A stretch of DNA of 37,045 nucleotides from positions 1-37,045 of the forward strand of contig JACKGW010000019.1 in assembly GCA_020631815.1 (NCBI GenBank), written 5' to 3'. Within the stretch, counting starts at the first letter, position 1. Each line of letters begins with the position of its first letter. The notes beneath the pieces are model-generated. The model saw only the letters and a list, made by a program, of their open reading frames with translations, was not told the origin of the DNA and did not search any database. This DNA comes from Planctomycetota bacterium. GTDB lineage: Bacteria; Planctomycetota; PLA2; JAEUHO01. A program made the translations under genes and the position numbers. This document shows, piece by piece, positions 33,512 to 37,045 of this stretch.

Positions 33512-35248
33512 GTGGCCCAGCTCGCCAATCGCTACACACGCACCAAGAAGCTCCTGGGGCAGATCCTCAAGGAGATGGGGGCGATCCACGAGGGCATGGT
33601 GCAGGAAGCACTGGCCCACCAGCGCACGGAGGGCGGCCAGATCGGCCAGATCCTCGTGAAGCTGGGGCACCTCGACGAGCCCACGCTGCAGACCGCGCTG
33701 GCCCGCCAGGCGGGCCTCGAGGTCGTCGACCTGGACCAGGTCCAGTTCACGCCCGACTTGCTGGGGCGCATCGACGCCAACACGGCCCGCATGTTCAACG
33801 TGGTGCCGATCCGCCAGGAAGGCAGCAAGCTGGTCGTGGCGCTCAGCAACCCCCAGAACACCGCGTTGCTCGACGACCTGCGCTTCATGACGGGCGGCGA
33901 GGTGGAGGGTGTCCTCGCTCCCCAGGAGCAGGTCGACAAGGCGGTGGAGAAGCACTACGGGCAGGCGCAGGACTCGATGCGCACGCTCGTCGACTCGGCG
34001 ATCAACGCCACCGAAGGAACGCCCGCGGCCAAGTCGGGCCGCGGTGGCCACGTGGACCTGGCGGACCAGGAGGCGATGGCCAACTCGCCGCCGGTCATCA
34101 AGCTGCTGCAGTACATCCTGTTCCAGGCCATCCGCGACCGCGCGTCCGACATCCACCTCGAGCCGTTCGAGGAGGACTTCAAGATCCGCTACCGCGTGGA
34201 CGGCGCCCTCTACGAGCTGGAGTCGCCGCCGCGCCACCTCGCCGTGTCGCTGATCAGCCGCGTCAAGGTCATGTCGGGCCTGGACATCGCGGAGACGCGC
34301 CTGCCCCAGGACGGCCGCATCGAGATGTCGATCGGCGGTCGGCCCGTGGACCTGCGTGTGAGCACGCTGCCGACCATGTTCGGTGAGTCGTGCGTGATCC
34401 GCGTGCTCGACCGCTCCGTCGTCTCGCTCGACATCGAGCAGATCGGACTGCGCGAGAAGGAGCGCGAGCTCATCCAGAAGCTGATCAAGCTTCCCTACGG
34501 CATCGTGCTCGTGACCGGGCCTACGGGCTCGGGCAAGACCACCACGCTGTACTCGTGCCTCAACCACGCCAACGACGTCGGCATCAAGATCATCACCACG
34601 GAAGACCCCGTCGAGTACGAGCTGCAGGGCATCGTCCAGATCCAGGTCAACGAGGAGATCGGGACCACCTACGCGAACTGCCTGCGGGCGATCCTGCGTC
34701 AGGACCCGGACATGATCCTGGTCGGTGAGATCCGCGACCTGGAGACCGCGCAGATCGCCGTGGAGGCCTCGCTGACGGGCCACGTGGTGTTCTCGACGCT
34801 GCACACCAACGACGCGCCGCAGGCCGTGACCCGTATGCAGGACCTGGGCATCGAGCCCTTCCTGCTGACCGCGACCGTCGAGGCGATCATCGCCCAGCGT
34901 CTGGTGCGGCGGGTCTGCCAGGAGTGCAAGGTCACCTACGAGCCGGGGGCCGAGGTCCTGGCCGAGCTCGAGCTGACGCAGGCCGAGATCCAGGGCAAGC
35001 ACTTCGCCTACGGCAAGGGCTGCCGGCTCTGCAACGGCACCGGCTACAAGGGCCGCACGGCCATCTACGAGATGATGCTGCTCACCGAGTCCCTGCGGGA
35101 CATGATCCTGAAGGGGGTTTCCTCGGACGAGCTGCGGAGCCAAGCACGCCGGGAGGGCATGCGGACGCTTCGCGAGAGCGGCCTGGACGCCGTCTTCGAC
35201 GGCGTCACCACGGTCGAGGAGGTGATCCGGGAGACCATGATGGTCTGA
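33512..35248 (+). CDS. pilB: PilB/GspE-type assembly ATPase with MshEN domain, copy 2
   Basis: The 578-residue protein has two MshEN motifs, LLGQILKEMGAIHEGMVQEA (to AHQ) and QIGQILVKLGHLDEPTLQTA (to ARQ), separated by exactly five residues as in known cyclic di-GMP-binding MshEN domains. Walker A is GPTGSGKT (336-343). The Asp box ITTEDPVEYEL and Walker B box LRQDPDMILVGEIRDLET are fully canonical, unlike in copy 1. The zinc loop has CQECK and CRLCNGTGYKGR. It is the better candidate for the main pilus extension motor. The GTG at 33512 has GGAG 7 nt upstream. The gene follows pilT closely and precedes the platform gene. Confidence 0.93.
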   Translation: MAQLANRYTRTKKLLGQILKEMGAIHEGMVQEALAHQRTEGGQIGQILVKLGHLDEPTLQTALARQAGLEVVDLDQVQFTPDLLGRIDANTARMFNVVPIRQEGSKLVVALSNPQNTALLDDLRFMTGGEVEGVLAPQEQVDKAVEKHYGQAQDSMRTLVDSAINATEGTPAAKSGRGGHVDLADQEAMANSPPVIKLLQYILFQAIRDRASDIHLEPFEEDFKIRYRVDGALYELESPPRHLAVSLISRVKVMSGLDIAETRLPQDGRIEMSIGGRPVDLRVSTLPTMFGESCVIRVLDRSVVSLDIEQIGLREKERELIQKLIKLPYGIVLVTGPTGSGKTTTLYSCLNHANDVGIKIITTEDPVEYELQGIVQIQVNEEIGTTYANCLRAILRQDPDMILVGEIRDLETAQIAVEASLTGHVVFSTLHTNDAPQAVTRMQDLGIEPFLLTATVEAIIAQRLVRRVCQECKVTYEPGAEVLAELELTQAEIQGKHFAYGKGCRLCNGTGYKGRTAIYEMMLLTESLRDMILKGVSSDELRSQARREGMRTLRESGLDAVFDGVTTVEEVIRETMMV

Positions 35249-35339
35249 CCGGGTCCCCGCGACCCCGGGCGCCCCCCGCGCCCGGGTGGTCTCGGGGCGT
35301 TCTGCGATAGGCTCGGGGCGGCAGGAGAGCGAGCGAGAC

Positions 35340-36509
35340 ATGCCCAAGATCCCGGCATCCCAGGGAGGCAAGAGCAGCGGCCGCAGCGGAGCACCGCGCG
35401 GTGGGGGAGGCGGTACCGCTACCGCCGCCCCGCGCACCAAGCCCATCGGCAAGGCACGCGTCAGCCGCAAGGCCCTCACGCAGTTCACCTCGCAGCTCTC
35501 CACGCTGCAGGACGCCGGTCTGCCGATCGTGCGCAGCCTCAAGATCTTGGGCGGCCAGATGGAGCGCGGGCCGTTCAAGTCCGTGGTCGTGGACGTCACG
35601 GACGAAGTCGAGTCCGGCAGCCCGCTCTCCGAGGCCATGTCCCGCCACCCCGGCGTGTTCGACGGCCTCTACACCAACATGGTGAAGGCCGGCGAGGCCG
35701 GCGGTGTGCTCGACGTCATCTTGGCGCGTCTCTCCGGCTTCATGGAGAAGGCCGAGCGCCTGAAGAAGAAGATCAAGGGCGCGATGGTCTACCCCGTCGT
35801 GGTCGGCAGCGTCACCGTGGCGATCTTGCTCTTGATCATGGTGTTCGTGGTGCCCAAGTTCGAGGAGGTCTTCAAGAGCCTTCCGGGCATCGGCGAGCTG
35901 CCCCCGTTGACGCAGTTCCTGCAGGCGTTCAGCCGCTTCCTGCTCGACCGCTGGTACATCGTCCTCGTCATCCTGTTGCTGCTCTTCGGTGCCATCAAGG
36001 GCATCGGGATGACGCGCGGTGGCCGTCGCTTCTACGACCGCGTCAAGCTGCGCCTGCCCATCATCGGCACCCTGGTGCGCAAGGTCGTCGTGGCGCGCTT
36101 CAGCCGCACCTTCGGCACCCTGATCAGCTCGGGCGTGCCGATCCTCGAGGCCCTGGACATCTGCCGCAACACGGCGGGCAACACGGTCCTCGAAGACGCG
36201 CTGGACAAGGTCCGCGAGTCGATCACGGAAGGCGGCACCATCGCGGAGCCCCTTGGCGAGAGCGGCATCTTCGACGACATCATCGTGAACATGGTGGACG
36301 TCGGCGAGGAGACCGGTGAGCTCGACAAGATGCTCATCCGCGTCGCCGACAACTACGACGAAGAGGTGGACATCGCGGTCGGCTCGCTGGTCTCGATCAT
36401 CGAGCCGCTGCTGATCGTGTTCCTGGGCGGCGCGGTGTTCCTCATCGTGCTGGGCCTCTTCCTGCCGCTGCTCAAGCTGATTCAGTCCGTCGACCAACGC
36501 GCGGGCTAG
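35340..36509 (+). CDS. pilC: PilC/GspF-type inner-membrane platform protein
   Basis: The 389-residue protein has two T2SSF domains and three membrane helices, at about 162-180, 201-222 and near the C-terminus. Family features are FTSQLSTLQDAGLPIVRSL in the first domain, VKAGEAGGVLDVIL, and FSRTFGTLISSGVPILEAL with MVDVGEETGELDKML in the second. It forms the membrane platform on which the assembly and retraction ATPases act. The first 35 or so residues are a Gly/Ser/Arg-rich low-complexity stretch that differs from many homologues. The ATG at 35340 has AGGAGAG about 11 nt upstream. Repeat D begins 8 nt after the stop. Confidence 0.94.
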   Translation: MPKIPASQGGKSSGRSGAPRGGGGGTATAAPRTKPIGKARVSRKALTQFTSQLSTLQDAGLPIVRSLKILGGQMERGPFKSVVVDVTDEVESGSPLSEAMSRHPGVFDGLYTNMVKAGEAGGVLDVILARLSGFMEKAERLKKKIKGAMVYPVVVGSVTVAILLLIMVFVVPKFEEVFKSLPGIGELPPLTQFLQAFSRFLLDRWYIVLVILLLLFGAIKGIGMTRGGRRFYDRVKLRLPIIGTLVRKVVVARFSRTFGTLISSGVPILEALDICRNTAGNTVLEDALDKVRESITEGGTIAEPLGESGIFDDIIVNMVDVGEETGELDKMLIRVADNYDEEVDIAVGSLVSIIEPLLIVFLGGAVFLIVLGLFLPLLKLIQSVDQRAG

Positions 36510-36517
36510 GCCCGCGG

Positions 36518-36710
36518 GGTGCCAGGCTCCTTGCTGCGGCGCGGCGTGGCCGCGCCGCGCGCGAGGTGCCTGGCTCCAGCGGTCGGCGTCCGCGCCGCGG
36601 CAGGTCTCTCGCGTCCGCACGGGAGGGGGCGTTCCCGCTGGCGGCGGCTGCACGAAGGAGCCAGGCACGCGGCCCGCGTCGCCATGCTCCGCCGCCGCGA
36701 GCCGGGCACC
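36518..36710 (+). repeat. Four-arm dispersed repeat, copy D (nested type)
   Basis: The arms are GGTGCCAGGCTCC (36518-36530), GGTGCCTGGCTCC (36565-36577), GGAGCCAGGCAC (36657-36668, reverse) and GAGCCGGGCACC (36699-36710, reverse). The order is + + - -, and the total length of 193 bp is close to copy C. The sequence between arms is GC-rich and not well conserved with C, so the arms and spacing appear to be what is kept. Confidence 0.82.
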
Positions 36711-36869
36711 GCTCCAGCTCCGAACCTGAAGCGGGGCTGAAGAAGCCGGTCGCAAAGGGGGGGAAGCGGCCCCGGGGCCGTCCCGACGGGCGCGGGCGGG
36801 GGTACAAGGGAGGCGTCGGGCGCTCCGGCGCGCCTACGGACTGCCCCCGCCAGGGCCGATGAGGAGGCC
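36711..36869. other. Intergenic leader before the interrupted lipoprotein gene
   Basis: This stretch of about 160 bp is GC-rich with no open gene I can support and no clear promoter boxes. Only the Shine-Dalgarno sequence GAGGAGG at its end is evident. Confidence 0.4.
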
Positions 36870-37045
36870 ATGCGCCTGTCCCTGTCCCGATCGTTCCCGG
36901 TCCTCGGCGTCGGTCTGCTCGGTCTCTCCCTCACGCTCGCCGGCTGTGGCGGCGGTGGCGGGGGAGGCGGCACGACCCCGCCTCCGCCGCTTCCCGGCTG
37001 AGCGAACGGAACCGGCACCCCGATCACGGTGTCCGGCGACGTCCG
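36870..37045 (+). pseudogene. Lipoprotein gene interrupted by an in-frame TGA (runs off the window)
   Basis: From the ATG at 36870 (GAGGAGG 3 nt upstream) the frame encodes a basic start, a hydrophobic signal and the lipobox LAGC (Cys26), then a Gly8 linker and TTPPPPLPG. A TGA stop follows at 36999-37001, after only 43 residues. The same frame then continues to the window end as ANGTGTPITVSGDV. Thirteen of those 14 codons end in G or C, the codon pattern of real genes here. It looks like a lipoprotein gene with a nonsense change or a sequencing error. A real 43-residue lipoprotein or read-through is less likely. The linker resembles that of the lipoprotein at 2110. Confidence 0.6.

Noticed and set aside
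36999..37036. Selenocysteine insertion at the TGA in the last lipoprotein frame
   Set aside because: A hairpin with a bulged T follows the TGA, but the site is in a Pro/Gly linker with no redox motif, and hairpins are common in DNA this GC-rich. It is kept only as an unlikely alternative.

Overview
The window is a very GC-rich bacterial chromosome segment, roughly 70% G+C by eye, with tightly packed genes and many ATGA stop/start overlaps. All protein genes read on the + strand except pyruvate phosphate dikinase; the SRP RNA is also on the minus strand. The best guess for the host is a Planctomycetota-like lineage, with Myxococcota as the main alternative. The grounds are a division and cell wall (dcw) cluster that ends without ftsA/ftsZ, Gly-rich lipoproteins with a CGGGG start, a two-subunit 2-oxoacid:ferredoxin oxidoreductase, and GspE/PilT/GspF genes. 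This assignment is inference; no 16S rRNA gene is present.

Layout. 1-1804: end of korA and complete korB (2-oxoglutarate:ferredoxin oxidoreductase). 1820-3780: dispersed repeat A, a strong hairpin, a 499-residue lipoprotein of unknown role and tRNA-Ser(GGA). 3845-5888: a K+ channel with RCK domains overlapping a DMT-family (EamA) permease. 5833-5963 (minus): 4.5S SRP RNA, antisense to the end of the permease gene. 6359-20889: the dcw cluster mraZ-rsmH-ftsL-ftsI-murE-murF-mraY-ftsW-murG-murC-murB-(TauE-like permease)-ftsQ. 20889-22753: repeat B and an unrecognised membrane protein where ftsA/ftsZ often lie. 22777-27381: rplM-rpsI with promoter and terminator, yebC, moxR and a HEAT-like anchored protein. 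27388-30411: repeat C and, convergent on it, ppdK with a histone-H1-like N-terminal tail. 30589-36509: a type IV pilus/type II secretion motor group (two PilB/GspE ATPases around PilT, then a PilC/GspF platform protein) behind a possible sigma-54 promoter. 36518-end: repeat D and a lipoprotein gene interrupted by an in-frame TGA.

How the genes work together. The dcw genes supply most cytoplasmic and lipid-linked steps of meso-DAP peptidoglycan synthesis (MurB, C, E, F, MraY, MurG), a septal SEDS/PBP pair (FtsW/FtsI) and its partners FtsL and FtsQ. murD, ddl, ftsA and ftsZ are not in the window. MraY carries an extra region of about 100 residues, and FtsI has KTA in place of KTG.

The most distinctive unexplained signal is a set of four elements of 191-199 bp (A, B, C, D), each built from four short arms. 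They fall in two architectures, and each begins between 1 nt inside and 16 nt past a stop codon. They look like a REP/BIME-type or 3'-end element family.
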